Notes: generated by a model not told the origin, from the letters alone. 64,000 nt of DNA from Kingdonia uniflora (GCA_014058105.1 JACGCM010000655.1:1424001-1488000), one strand, 5' to 3'. Positions 45,301 through 57,812 are shown, counted from the stretch's first letter. Numbers and translations: made by a program.

Positions 45301-48100
45301 AACCATCGCTACAGCATCAAGGATCCTAGATGAGCATAGCGATAGCCCTTATTAAAAACATAAAATAGGCATCGCCAGTCCAAGCCAGGATCCTTCCAAG
45401 CATGATACAAAAAGTGATAAAAGAAAATTCAAGAAAGTAGACAAGATTGCTCACAGATAGCAAACAAGCCCAACCTTCTAAAACTACGCTAAAAGAGGCG
45501 AGGTAGCACGTAGACAAGCCATAATAGGACGCCCATACACTCCTAATCCAAACTCAAGCTAACGCAAAAGAGAAATGCCGTAGTTTAGGATCCTAAACTA
45601 CCCGCAAGCACAAAATATGCAAAAAGTTACATACTCACAAGGTAGCTAGGTAGGTAAGTTAGGACACTTTTGACGTACGCAAGTCCTAATGAAAACAGGT
45701 TTCTGCAGGGGAGAATCAATCGAGAAGCCTAGCTAAGCAATCCAAGTACTACCCAGGATCCTTGCTATGCTGCCAACCACTGCTATAGCCACATTCTCTA
45801 ACCAGAACCATAGCTGCATGCACATCCATACCTACCTTCCTTGGGGGCCCCATAGCCACTAGGATCCTTGCAATCTTCTTAACTCCACCTTTTTGAAACT
45901 CAATGACAGGACAAGACAGGACGTACAGGCTCCACTCACTATGTACGACCCGGAGTTTCAAAAGGAAGGGCTTGTCTAAGCGTAGCAATTTAAAAGAGTC
46001 AAACCTTTAGCGCAAGAATAGGGTCCTTTCTGAGCTAAGATTGAGCTATTAATAAAAAAGCGGATAAATACAATACTTTGGCGCGAGTTAAAGGCAAAGA
46101 GTCAAAGCTTGAAGTTTCATCTTTAAAACACAAGTCATGTCTATAGCTATAGAGGTTGGAGCACTTTCTTTCCACTTTAAAACACGCGCTACGCTTTAAA
46201 AACTGGCCTGACTTAAAGGATTCTGTCCCAATGACACGGACGAAAGACAAGCACTTCTTTGAAGAAGATCTACGGACCACTACCCCTAACTTTTAGGCTA
46301 CCTGACATGATTCGGCCAGCTATCCACTTCAATTACAGGTTGAAAGACAAACACTTCAACGCTTTTGATCTATCGATCTATGAGAAAGAGTTGCATAGAG
46401 CCTACCGGCTATGGGGTGTCTCTATAAAGCTGCGGTGGACTCGGACTCCACCAGAAGAAAGTGAAGCTAGGGCTTTATAGTAGTTTAGAAGACGAGTGTG
46501 TTGTAGCGTAGCGAGAGGAAGGGGGTGGAGCCAACGTAGCCGGATTTCAGAAAGTAAAGCGAGGGTTTCCTGCCACTTGCGTACGGTAGTTTAGAAAGCT
46601 ACCTACAACACACCCTGGGCTCTATCTTCTTTAACTCCTTTTAAAGCCCTATGGCTTCCACCTATTACTTCTTCAATTGGTTCGACTGGGGAGACATAGA
46701 TGTCCATATAGCTAGAGGTTTTTTTAGGCACTCTACTCTGTCTATGGATTGGTAGACCTGTAGAAGGGCGAGCAGGAAGGAGGAGTGCGATGAATTCAAG
46801 CACGGCCTATAGCGATAGTAAGTAGTGGAAAGAGTAGATTAGAGGAGGGCTGCGCTAGCTATTGGCGCCTAGGAGTGTGTTTGGGAACTTGCGTACGGAG
46901 ACGGAGTTTTTTTAAGGGATAGACTAGTCGACGGGTCTACACAGTAGTTAGAGGCAGCGTCGGTCAATGCGTAGTAGGGGTGGGGGAAGGACAAGGAGGA
47001 GATTTTACAAGGGATCAGTAAGGTAAGCAAATGCACAAGGTAGCCTACTGGAGTTTTTAGGGGGGGGTTAAAAAGAGGAAACTCTGCGACTCTCATGAAG
47101 GTCCTTTGGTCCCAGCTACTTTGGTATTTCGGACTATATCCTTACTGGCATAGTAGTTAGGAGGCCCCTCAAAAAAAGTAGGCTCCTCATAGTCTTAGGG
47201 TCTCCGTACGCAAGTTGGCCGACAGAAAGACTAGGCTGCTATTATTTTTTCCTCATCTTTTAAACTCAGCGCTGGTCCTCCAACTATTTTCCACGGGAAT
47301 CCCGCGTGTAGCTTTGTCTGTCCCGCAGGTGTCTCTGGCTTAGAAACTTTCTTTCTCCCACAGGTGTCTGGCTTAGAAATTTTATTATAGATAGAGACGC
47401 TACGTCAGCTTTGTTCTCTTCTGCTAGCATCTAGTGCTTTTCTATTTTCTATATCTACCTTAGGGTAGTTGTAGTTTAGGAGTAGGCATCACGAACTTCA
47501 GCTCCACTCCTCTTCTCGTCGCTCCTCTCGCTATCGTCTCAGAGCGGCTTCGGTCCTCTCCATCGCGTCTCACCGACAGCACACCCTGTGCTTTAGCATC
47601 CTCTCTACCTATGGTTCTTCTTTGTATAGTATAGTGGCTGCTATCGCGTTTGCGCTTCAAAGACCAACTCCAAAGTGTGTGCTTGGTGACTTGTCTTTAT
47701 CTTTGATTCTATCTCTGCGTCCATGCATGCTCCCATCTCAGGCACTATAAAAAATAGCCTCTCTTTCTTCGCCGTAGAGGTCTTGTTTATAAACGGGGGG
47801 GTTGTCCATACTACCGCTCTCTAAATAGGGGATCGTGGTGATATTCATGAAGGCTTTAAATAGAAGACGAGGTGCGGGTGAAGACAGAGCCTTGGCGCTG
47901 CGTAGAAAGAAGTGGAGAGGGGTGTGTTGGGGAGAAGGAGACTGGAAGCGAAGGAAGAGTACGAGAGTGGAGACCAGGACTAGAGTGGGATTATTCCACG
48001 CCATCACAAGGCTTTAAAAGGTAGTTTAGAGGCCAGGCGTAGATCTTTGGTGTAGATAAGAAATACCTATAAGGCGCTTCAGATCATCATCATAGGCTGG
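42301..48100. other. Gene-free region poor in the 11-mer
   Basis: No gene is recognised. From 42.26 to 45.67 kb I saw no exact 11-mer. BamHI modules, E modules, TTTTAAACTCCT words and GTAATGTCTATA modules are common instead, so the module families are not evenly mixed along the DNA. Open frames at 42723-43205 (minus, 160 codons) and 46259-46480 (plus, 73 codons) show no recognisable domain. From 47.2 to 48.1 kb the sequence is relatively module-poor. Confidence 0.7.
44704..44892 (+). repeat. 39-bp direct repeat
   Basis: CCACGTACTAGAGTTAGCGT plus CCTTTTAAAGGCTATAGCT occurs at about 44704-44742 and 44852-44890. The part AGAGTTAGCG-CCTTTTAAAGGCT includes the self-complementary word CCTTTTAAAGG. 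Confidence 0.9.
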
Positions 48101-50020
48101 GTAGGGGGGAGTGGAAGGGAGGTCCCCCTATCCTTTTTCTGCTCTTTTGCATTCTTTCAATGAGATTGCCTAGCCCCCTATAGCTATAGTAGGATGGCTT
48201 TTGGGATCGCTTTTGTCACGAAATGGAAGAAATCGCTACAAGACTAGATAGAAAGCGACAAGTCCCTTTTTTAACCAGTTCTGTTCTGCGGTTATAGAGG
48301 GACTGTGTGTTATGGCCTCTTTTCCTTACGCGCGTCTTAAACCACCGCTAATGCTCTGCCTATCCCCCTTTGCACGTAGTTAAGGAATGAAATCCTTTAG
48401 GTCTTGGGGGGTCTGAAAAAGAGAGTCGTCAGGTAGTCCAGCATGAAGGAAGAGTCGTCCGGTAGTCCAGCATGATGGCGTGGATCGGGTAGGCTTATGG
48501 ATCGGATTGGTTCTCTCTTGGTAGTAGGCTATACAGGCGAGACTACTCTTAGAAATACGGAGAGAGCTAGCTATACTCGACTATCAAGATTTATGGGGAT
48601 AGCAAGGATCCTTGTGATAGGACTCTTGGTAGCTAAGTAGCAAAGCGTGTCCCGTTTTTCCTTTCTTCGGCAGTCTACCCTGTCACTTTCTCATCAGAAC
48701 CTAGTTCGGACTCATCTCAACAGAAAACCTAGTGCGGGTGTTAATGTTTTAAGCCTCGACTCAAAAGTGACAATGAGAAGGATAGCGCTTTCCGTAGCTA
48801 GCCCCCAAAAAACAACCTGTAGGCGGTTTTGAGATAGGGGTCTGGAGAGAGAGTCATTCCTACGGCTAAAAGTTAGGAAGATGCATATGCGGCCATTCCT
48901 TTAGGTCTTGGGCAGTGTGAAAGAGAGAAAGAAAAGGGTCTAGTGAAAGAGAGAAAGAAAAGGTCTAGTTTGTTGTAGCCCCTTAAAAAGGAATCTCACC
49001 ACCAGCACTAGGCACCCAGGAAGTCTGCTCTGCTCTACTCTCCACTAGGCTATGTGGCTTGCCATATCAGAGTCGTCAACCCAACCTTTCTCAACATGAC
49101 CGCTAGTTGTCCTTAAGCTCTAGCTCTGGTCTTATCAATAAGCTCTCTAACTACTTTTTTGCGGGTCTTGGGTAAGAAGCTTTTAGGACAAGAGGCAAGG
49201 CTTTTTTCCTGGGGGGAGACTCAGACCCTAAGCAAGGCGGGCAATGAACAACCCACTGTTTTGGCGTGAACCCCTTCTTTTCGTACGCAAGTTTAAAAAA
49301 AAAAAGGAATTCACAGCCAAGAGCATAGGTGCTACCTTACCTAGCTTGCGGAATTCACAGCCTTTTTTCTTTCATCGCTTTTCGTATAGGTATAGGCAAC
49401 CACATCACATTCGATCCAGCAAGACAGACCGAATCCTACCACAAAATAGCTACCAAAGCAACCATCAGAGTGCGAGGAAGGATCCTCCACAGAGGCTCCA
49501 ACACACCCGAAGTCAGAAAGTGCCCTAACTGGTCCGATGTTCTTTCCTAGTTCTTTCTTGTGTTGGCGCCAGAGAACAAGCAATCTATTCTACGCTGAAC
49601 ATTTAGCGGTTGCGTCATTCACACAACCAGGGCTGGGTCGACTAAAACTCACCTAGCGAAAAGAGCGGTAGTTAAGGGCCTTGATCCTTTAAATCAGCTA
49701 GGCTACAGCTACCTCTTTTCTTTAGTGCTGAGCCACTCCTAACTGTTGGACAAAGCCACTACCTAGCCCACTAAAGCTTTTAGCCTTCTTCTTTTTCACC
49801 AATGGCCAAGCGAAGGACCTACCTCTTTTCCTACTCTTTTTTAGGACTACTTGACTACCGAGACGAGGTCGAGCGCATCTCTTTGGGGAGGGCGCCACTG
49901 GTCCTGTCACTCACCGTACGCAAGTTCGAAGCCTTGCGTTAGCTATTAGCTACCCCACCCAAAGCACACCCCTAAAAAACGTTCTAACCATTACCACGAC
50001 TCTCAGAAAGCATACATAAT

Positions 50021-50500
50021 CCAACGCGAAATCCAAGGCATATTCTAGAAGATGTGGGCCTATAACGACCTGCCTCTAGCTACTTTGTTAAAAAAGACCT
50101 CATGATAGTAAGAATAGCGCCAGACAGACCCAAAGTGTAGCGGTAGCTGAAAGACTGAAGCATCCCGGCTCTTTAAAACGCCTTTACTCACGCTATATAG
50201 CGCTTTCTTTCACAAGGATCCTCCTTATTTCTTGCTGAATAGCGCAACGCTAGCATTTTTCTTGCTAGTGCTGTGGTCCTAAGCACGTTTAGTGAATCGC
50301 GCTTTCTATACTGTAGAAAAAGACTGTGACGGATGCATTTTGTGCACATAGCTTAGGTTCCGGGTCTGGGCCCTACGCACCTTTGCTCTATCGCTCATAA
50401 CCCGCCATCCTATAGGCCTTTAGCAACAGCATCTCTCACCATGACCTTTAAAACACCCTTTGATAGACATGACTTGTGTTTGCCATTGGCGAAATCTCAA
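50021..50500 (+). repeat. Rearranged duplicated block, copy 1
   Basis: In order it holds CGCGAAATCCAAGGCA (50026), GAAGATGTGGGCC (50049), CTCTAGCTACTTTGTTAAAA (50074), GAATAGCGC (50111), AGACTGAAGCATCC (50152), GTGGTCCTAAGC plus GTTTAGTGAATCGC (50272-50300) and CACATAGCTTAGGTTC (50345). All of these recur at 61.05-61.55 kb with the last two pieces moved to the front, so the two blocks are circular permutations of each other. Confidence 0.85.
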
Positions 50501-50600
50501 GAAAACTGCTACACCCTACCCTAGCCTATGCATTATTAGGTCTCGGACGAAAGAGAAAAAGCTTTGACTGACTCCTTTTTTGACTCCACTTCGCTTTCTA

Positions 50601-50673
50601 CAGACATACCCGTGAACATGTGCCACAGGCATACCCGCTCCAAGGTGCCACAGACATACCCGTGAACATGTGT
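50601..50673 (+). repeat. 25-bp tandem triplication
   Basis: CAGACATACCCGTGAACATG units start at 50601, 50626 and 50651; the middle one differs at several bases. Confidence 0.9.
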
Positions 50674-52244
50674 CTGACGACTTCGTGGCCAAGTCAAAAG
50701 CGTAGTTTGTAGTTTTAGGACGCAAGAATCACTTCAGATCGAGTCCTAGCTTCTTACTCCCGAGTATGCCTTTTGACGTTCTATGCTTTTTTAATCCGCC
50801 AAAAAGAGCAGCTTTTTTGACGCTATGTCATAGTATCGGTAGGTTTTTTGTCTTATAGTAGCGATCTACAGCCATCAGCGACGTAAGGAACTATTTGCGG
50901 AAGAAAGCAAGCGTACGGGAATAAGGTATAAGGAAAATGGCGGTTGTCTCAAAGAAAGCAAGCGGTTTAAGTAGTTTAGAAGTTGCCTCTAAAACACAAA
51001 CACAGGCGTAGAAGTTGTCTCTAAGGTATAAGGAAAATGAGCAACTAAGCTCCGAAAGATATGCGCACACCCAATCTAAGAGATGCGCACTGAATCTTAG
51101 GAAATTCTTGCCTAAAAAGTAAGTAGGGCTATTTGATATGCAGATCCAATCCCAAAAAGAGGGGAGGATAAGCTAACGACTAGTTGGTAGAAGCGCTAAG
51201 TCATTCCCAAAACACACTATGTGACTCCGGTTTTGCGGTACCTTCCTTATCGCCGTATAGCAGCTACACCTTCTTCGACACTTCTTTTAAAAACCGGTCA
51301 TACGCCTTCAATGCTTTTTCGATGACTCAAGCACAACCTGCGCAGGAATCGCCGCTAACTGACTGACTAGAATCTGGACGCCATCCGTAACGAGGTTGGT
51401 CTAGCTTCAATCTTTTCTTTTGGCGGTGGCTTCGCGCTCTAAAGAAGAACCTACCTGCGGCGCATGTGGCTTTCTCTGTATAACTGTACTAGCCTAGTTA
51501 AAAAATAGCTCTAATTGGTTCCTAAACTACTTTCCACGTACGCAAGTGAACCTATTCTTTATTCTTGTCTTTTAACGTACGCAAGTCTGGCTCTTTTCCT
51601 GAATCCTTCTATATACATTACCCCTACTCCGGTGGCCTCCATTGTCAAAAGCAAGATGAGCGTCGTCTTCAAACTACGTCTACTAAAGCCGGATACAAAA
51701 AAGTAACCAGTTCCATTTGGCTCGCGGCAGTAAGGGACACTTGCGTACGTGGAAAAGAGGTTTCGTCGGATTTCATAGTGGGGTGGGTCTGCATTGTTTA
51801 TATATAGTCATAGTCGCTATTTTCGACGAGCTAACCTTGGGTGCCTAGCCTATAGAGCATTATGGACATTACCGCTACGAAAGAAATCTTCAGCACGTTG
51901 TAGTTTGGAAGCCGTACGCAAGTTTCAAGTAGCTTAAAGTAGCGTAGTTTAGAGGGCTTTCAAGTAGTTTGGACTTGCGTACGGTGGAAATAGAATGGGA
52001 TAAGGTAGCCGTACGCAAGTTTCAAGTATTAAAGAGTAGTTTAGAGGCTTTAGTAGGTAGCTTTAGAGAGCGAGCTTTAAGTAGTTTGTAGTTTGGACAC
52101 GAGACCCACTAAACTTGCGTACGAAAAGAGTTAAAGGAATGAAAAGGTAGTTTAGACTTGCGTACGGCGTAGCCTGAGCTTAGAGCGAGAGGAGTTGTAG
52201 CTTTAACCAACTTGCGTACGGAAAAAGAGCATTTGTAGTTTAGA

Positions 52245-52276
52245 GCTTGCGCAAGCTTGCGCAAGCTTGCGCAAGC
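52245..52276. repeat. Decamer palindrome array, three units
   Basis: Three units of GCTTGCGCAA plus GC make a 32-bp self-complementary run. Arrays of one, two and three units are all present in the window (43188, 7868, 52245), so the number of units evidently changes. Confidence 0.93.
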
Positions 52277-52597
52277 CTTAAAGAGTAGTTTAGAGGTGGT
52301 GTAGCGTAGTCACTTTAAGCATTAAAGAGTAGCCTTTAAAAGAAGGCATTAAGGAGTAGTTGTAGTTTAGAGGCGCGAGAATAGCGTAGTTATAGCGTAG
52401 GATAGCGATAGTGAAAAGAAGGAGCTGAAGGGAACCTTTCAAGTATTAAAGAGCATTAGTAGTTTAGAGCATTAAAGAGTAGTTTAGAGGTGGACAGCAG
52501 TTTAGAAGACGACTTGCGTACGGTGATGCTGGTAAAAAAAGATAGCTATGGGTGATAGCATAGTGATAGCAAGGATCCTAGTGAAAAGAGGGCCACT

Positions 52598-52638
52598 AGT
52601 TGTACTTGCGTACGCCGTAATGTATATTTTAGGCAACT
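52598..52638 (+). repeat. Composite cassette with 11-mer and D module
   Basis: AGTTGT, the 11-mer, CCGTAATGTATATTTTAGG and CAACTACAAG. It matches the 21631 cassette (inverse) in all parts except the 11-mer and a few bases beside it. Confidence 0.9.
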
Positions 52639-54471
52639 ACAAGTGGGAGTTAAAGAAGGAGGAGCCATAGTTATATAAAAAAAAAGAAGAACTTGCGTAC
52701 GGTGGAATAGACCCAAAACTAGGTAGGCCTTTCAAAAGTTGCGCGTACGTAAGTAAACTACTTATCCATCATCTGTTCCATCATCTAAAAACAAGCTACC
52801 TCCAAACTACCTTCTGATAGCTTTAGCAACCAAAGCCATAACTCCTTCTTTTAACGTACGCAAGTCCACCTCTTTTCTTTAATCCTTGACTCCTAACTAC
52901 ATCCATCGTTCTCTAAACTACTCTGCATACATGTATTCGGATAAGAGGCGGCCTACCCCTCTTTTACTCCTAAACTACTAAAGCCCTCAGGCTACGTCTT
53001 TAGCCCTTATTTAACTCCTAGGATCCTTCCTAGTGCTGGGCCTATCAAACCTACCCTACTATAGAATATAGAACGCCTATAGCGTAGAAAGGACAAGCAA
53101 AGCATCTTCTTTCCCCCAGGCTAGATAGATGAGGAGCAATAGGTTAGGGCTTTCTCAAACTTGCGTACGGTGAATTGACGCCTTTGATGACTACCGGTAG
53201 GTAGGAGAGAGAAGCGTCCCCAATGTGGTCAGTATAGCGATAGGCAAGACCATCCCATCCGTTAGCTCGGCCTCTAAACTACTCTTTTGTGCTTTTTTTG
53301 AAAACTTGCGTACGCTCTAAACTACTGTGCTGCAGTTTCTTTTGGAGATCTTGCATGTGCCGCAGTTTCTTTTGGAGATCTCGCTCTTCTCATCGCTAAC
53401 CAAGCAAGAGTGTCCCTGCCCCTAAACTACCCAAGGAATCCCTATTCTAGCCTACACTTACACGTTATTAGTCTTAGTCGACGTGTGCCGGACCGAAGAA
53501 TAGCGCGGTAAGAAGGTAGGTGTGACTGACTTAAAAAAAAGATAGCTTATTGTGGCGCCTTTCTTGCTTGTTTTCGCGTAGAGAAAGCAACAGTTGTAGC
53601 CGTAGTTTAGGCAACGCTTTTTCGCTCTTATGAATGGCAAGGTTGAGCGAAACTCAATAGTGGAAGAGTGGAAGGAGCCCCGGTGTGCTGGAGACGCTTG
53701 AACCTAGCGCAGAAAGAAAGCTGATTGGCTGATTGAAAGAAGGATCCTCTTTGCCTTTCCTCAAGGATCCTTCTCAACTTCGCTTTTTCTCCACCGCTGC
53801 CCGGTTCAAAGCGCAAACCTATTCACATCACCCCTATTCACATCACCGTAGTTTAGAATGCGCGTCAGCTCTGCTCCAAACTACAACTACTAAAGCCCTC
53901 TTTTTGAAACTCTTCTAGCTTTGCTTATGAAAGGGCATAGCGCGCAGCGGAGGAAACAGACAGAGACGAACTAGCCTAGTTCCCTTTCCTTTTCCTACAC
54001 TACTCATAGTGGTAGTGAGTCCACTACTCTAGACGCATGTTTTTTTAGGGGTAGCCTAACTGCTGAGAGACTTGCGTACGGTGATGCTGTTTTTTATTTT
54101 TAAATATACATTACGGACTTGCGTACGTTAAATAAGGGCTGAGGTAGAGCTAGGGTTGTAGTTTGGAACTTGCGTACGCCGAAGGCTAGGCTACTCTTAA
54201 CTTGCGAAAGAAAAAGGAGTTAAGCCTTCTATATACATTGGAAGTGGGAGTCGTAGTTTGGAGCTTATGAAAGAAAAGCAGAAGAAGCAAAAGAGAAGGT
54301 ATTGAGCTACAGAACTAGCCATTACCATGGATCGGTCAAGAAATAACGCTAAGTATGGAATCCACCCTTTCATGCGTATCTTTCGCGAAAGAGCTGGTGG
54401 AAGAGATAGTGGATGATGGAAAATAGGATCCTAAACTACGTAATGGCTAGTTGTGTAGCTCCACCTTTGAG

Positions 54472-54561
54472 CGTACGCAAGTTTCAAAAAAAAATATACA
54501 TTACGCTCAACCGCACTTGTAGTTGCCTAAAATATACATTACGGCGTACGCAAGTACAACT
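54472..54561. repeat. Two composite cassettes side by side
   Basis: The first (54470-54509) has GAGCGTACGCAAGTTTC, an A-rich run, AATATACATTACGCTCAA; the same unit is at 34340-34379. The second (54517-54561) is the inverse of the 52598 cassette. Both join an 11-mer and a D module but in opposite arrangements. Confidence 0.9.
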
Positions 54562-54726
54562 AAAAGAAAGCCAGCATCACCGTATGCAAGTCTGGCTTCC
54601 AAACTACATTCTTCTGGCCTTCTTCTCGCGTAGTTTAGGATCCTTGGCTCCCACCTCTGCGTTCAAGAACTCAAAGGCTTCCTTGCGTAGTAGTGTTTTT
54701 GGCTAGCTCAAGATAAGAGATCCTAT

Positions 54727-54850
54727 CCTATGCGTTAGACCAGAGTAGAGTAAGCAGGAAGCCAATGCGTTAGACCAGAGGAAGCAGGAAGCAGCAAATG
54801 CGTTAGATAGACCACAGTAAGCAAATGCGTTAGACCAGAGTAAGCAAACT
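54727..54850 (+). repeat. Compound ATGCGTTAGACCAGAG repeat
   Basis: ATGCGTTAGACCAGAG or ATGCGTTAGATAGACC is present four times, with trailers AGTAAGCA or GAAGCAGGAAGC. The period varies from about 34 to 38 bp. A 63-codon minus-strand frame translates the array as SNAFA/SNALA units and is not called a gene. Confidence 0.88.
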
Positions 54851-55904
54851 TGCGTACGGGGAATGGAATCTTTCTCAAATAAGTCCTCAGTCAATGGCGT
54901 AAGGTGCCTAATGGAATGATCTAGCGCCTAAAACCAACCCTGCTTACCGATGTATTCGTCATATGTTCCAGATCTGCCCCTCCTTTTTTTCTTAATCGAT
55001 CTTCGCCTTTGATCCTACGATAGTGTCTTGCTGCCGTAGCTAAGGCCTTTGGAGTAGAGTGGGAATGTCAGTGGAAAAGAGGTGGGTTTTTCTAGGTCCC
55101 ATAGTGAGAGGGGTTGGCGTACGCAAGTTCTAACTACTGCAGAAAACGAAAGACACTTTCTAGCTCTAATTGGTTCCCATTTTCCTTGGTTTTTTCCATC
55201 GTCCTTCCAAACTACGTGTGCTTCTCAAAACTACGCGCAAAACCGTAGTTTAGAGCACTTTTTTTCTAAACTACGCTGGGAAAACTCAAAAAAATAGTGA
55301 CTTTTGCCGTACGCAAGTACGGGTAACTTTCTCCGGTGGCCTTTTCTTTACTTGCTGGATTTGCTTTCTAAACTACGCTGGTCCAAACTACCGAACGACT
55401 GTGAAAGGCTAGTGGAAACGGGTGCATTCTAAACCTTTTGAAGGACTGAAAATGCGTAATGCAATGATGGAAAAGAGGCAACTTCGAGTATAGGCGCAGG
55501 TCTTGTCCTCTCCCTATCCCTATAGCATAGACGATATTCCCTTCTCATACACCAGTGGGTCCTTCCAAAGGCGGTCACCTTTTTTAGACAAAGCCACTTT
55601 ATTTAAGCGAAAGAAACTCCGTTGATTTAGGGGCCAGCGCTGGTAGTCAATGAAGTGAACGTGAGCCCTATCCCTACTAAAGCTTTCCCCCCAAAAAAAC
55701 TAGTCATATGCTTCTAAACTACTTTTACCCCTGAGAGCTTAGTGCGAAAAACCAGAGATTCCTTCTTTTCTTGCAGGAGTAGGATCATAGCGAATAAGCT
55801 GACTCACAGCTTATAACATTCCCGCGGTGCACTATGCTTTCTATGAGAATGAGAGCGCAAAGTGATATCTGGGAAAGGTGAGCAACACACCCCTATGGGC
55901 CTTT

Positions 55905-56000
55905 GGATGGATGCCTATGATAGCGTCTGTGATAGCGTCTGTAGCTTGAGTCCTTCGGATGATGCCTATGATAGCGTCTGACGCTTGAGTCCTTCCTATC
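55905..56000 (+). repeat. Duplicated GATAGCGTCTG unit
   Basis: GATGCCTATGATAGCGTCTG and CTTGAGTCCTTC occur twice, with one extra TGATAGCGTCTG in the first copy. Confidence 0.87.
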
Positions 56001-57574
56001 GGTATGCAACACACCCTAAAACAATAGCTGGAAAAGAAGATAGGTCCTTTATAGCACGCGTTAGCTCGAAAAGAGTAGTTAGAGACGCATTACTATGAAA
56101 GAAAAAAGAAAGAAAAGCCAGAAGACTTTATCGCTTTTCCTTAGTGCCACTTTTGAAAGTAGTTAGAGCACATGTCACTTTTTAAAAGAGCACATGGCAA
56201 TCCTCCCACTGAAAGAAAGCGGGAAAGAGGAGCTCCAACCTATAGACAAACAAAGAGGAGCTCCAAAGCTACCCTATATCCACACCCAGTATGAAACCTT
56301 TAGCCAACTCCTAACAGAACGACGCTACCCATTTTCTTTAATCCGTCAAAGATAAATAGGCACCTTCGGGTTACCCACTTCATGGGTTAGCGGTTTGAAC
56401 GTAGAAATCTTTCTAGGATCCTTGCTTAATCGTCGACAGAAAGGTAGTTTAGAAATAGACATTACGGCGAAACTCTTAGTGCGTAGAAGAAATTTAAGAA
56501 CCAGCGCATTCTATAGTCTATAGAGCGAAAGATCGAAAAGCTACGCTTCTGAAAAGGCTAAGTAAGGAAAAGCGAAACCGAGCGAAGGGCTTTAAGTAGT
56601 TTGTAGTTTGGAGTTCCATTTTTTGATGATGGAAAATAGGGCTAGAGAAAGAGAAACGTCGCGAGATGTGTCATGATGGCATATTAAGATAGCCGTAGCC
56701 CCCTTTTCTTTCCAAGCAAAGAAAGATCCCCGTAATGTCTATTAAAGTAGAATTTAGGAAAAGAGCCAACGCAGACGTTACGTTTTTGAGCACAGCAGCA
56801 AGGATTGGGTTTCCCTACTCGTAGCCGTCTTGCGGTGTGTTGCAGAAGAGAAGGATTTGGGAAGTATGCCTAGCCGGAAAGACACGACGTGCAGCTGTAG
56901 CCAGATTTCCTAACGAATGCAAAGGCTTGTTAAGGAGGTAGCCAGGTGTTTGAAGAAAGATAAGGAACTTGCATACGCCGAATTAAAGAAAAGAGTTGTA
57001 CTTGCGTACGCCGTAATGTATATTTAAGGTAACTTGCTAAAGCTCCGTAAAACTAGAGGATCCTAAACTACGAGTTAGCGAGCGCGTTAGCGCGAGGAAC
57101 CTCACTAGAAAGCCACTTGCGCTAGCTCCTTGACTGACGCTCTGTCCACCTCTTTTCCTTTGCTTTTCTTTAATCCACCTTACTTCTTTCCACGTACGCA
57201 AGTGACGCTCTAATGGCTCCTTTTCAACAAAAAGTACGCAAGTTTACACACAGAACCTATTCTTGCTTCAGACACCCTTTTTGGTTGTAGACTTACGTAG
57301 TTTAGGATCCTAAACTACCACTATTTTTGTTGCAACTATTGATTTTCTATACATTTATATTTTCACTATATTATCAGGCTTCCTCTAGCTCCCTTTGAAG
57401 CAACCCTACCCCTTCTATAAGACAAGACATTATCACTACCTCTTTTCCTACTACTATTTAAAGCCTTCTGCGCTACTTGAAACTTACGTACGGCTACCAC
57501 CTCTTCTGCAGTTTAGGGGCCTAATGACATTGTTCCGATATAGCTCCTTGCATTCTTTGGTCTATACCTAAATA

Positions 57575-57673
57575 GACACCTCAGAAACTCTCGACTTCAG
57601 ACACCTTGGAAGACACCTCAGAAACTCTCGACTTCAGACACTTCGGAAGACACCTCAGAAACTCTCGACTTCG
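57575..57673 (+). repeat. 37-bp tandem triplication
   Basis: GACACCTCAGAAACTCTCGA plus CTTCAGACACCTTGGAA starts at 57575, 57612 and 57649 (last copy partial). Confidence 0.93.
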
Positions 57674-57712
57674 ATGTCAACCCGTCATACGATGTTCTTG
57701 TCTAAATCACGA

Positions 57713-57812
57713 ACTTGCGTACGGCGAATGGGAGGCGAAGCCTTGCTTTCAGTTCTCAATCACGAACTTGCGTACGGCTAAAGTGGGTAAATAGGAGGCG
57801 AAGCGTTGCTTT
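57713..57812 (+). repeat. Duplicated unit with 11-mer
   Basis: ATCACGAACTTGCGTACGGC is found at 57707 and 57760, each followed after 6-20 bp by GGGAGGCGAAGC-TTGCTTTC or GGAGGCGAAGCGTTGCTTTC. The 11-mer sits at the same place in both. Confidence 0.88.

Larger units (their letters stand above)
51537..52865. repeat. Dense 11-mer cluster
   Basis: About fourteen exact 11-mers lie in 1.33 kb, at 51537, 51576, 51739, 51913, 51973, 52010, 52113, 52156, 52210, 52512, 52604, 52691 and 52855, in both orientations. They are interleaved with GTAGTTTAGA words. Several are bounded by GTAGTTTGG or GTAGTTTAGA on the left, giving GTAGTTTAGACTTGCGTACG (52148). The cluster also holds the decamer array and one composite cassette. 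Confidence 0.9.
48101..54000. other. Gene-free region, 48.1-54 kb
   Basis: No gene is recognised. From 48.1 to 49.2 kb I see few common modules and nothing I can name. The block 50.02-50.50 kb is one copy of a rearranged duplication whose partner is at 61.05-61.55 kb. From 51.5 to 52.9 kb the 11-mer is dense (about fourteen copies, both orientations), interleaved with GTAGTTTAG words and one 32-bp run of the GCTTGCGCAA decamer. Confidence 0.7.
17306..54679. repeat. Dispersed module family E with variable core
   Basis: AGCCTTTCAAAAACGCAGAG or its complement occurs at 17306, 27285, 34135, 35204, 35497, 41264, 41370, 43718 and 44932. The ends GCCTTT and AACGCAGAGG are constant, but the short core differs: CAAA in most copies; CAAACCACT at 42003 and in the related inverse copies near 43450 and 43692, whose outer ends are degraded; GAGTTCTTG at 32359 and, inverse, at 54654. 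It is non-coding. Copies lie in the same type of context as families A to C. Confidence 0.85.

Noticed and set aside
46259..46480. 73-codon plus-strand frame with protein-like composition
   Set aside because: Looked like a possible conserved piece, but I could not tie it to any family and it ends beside a GTAGTTTAG module.
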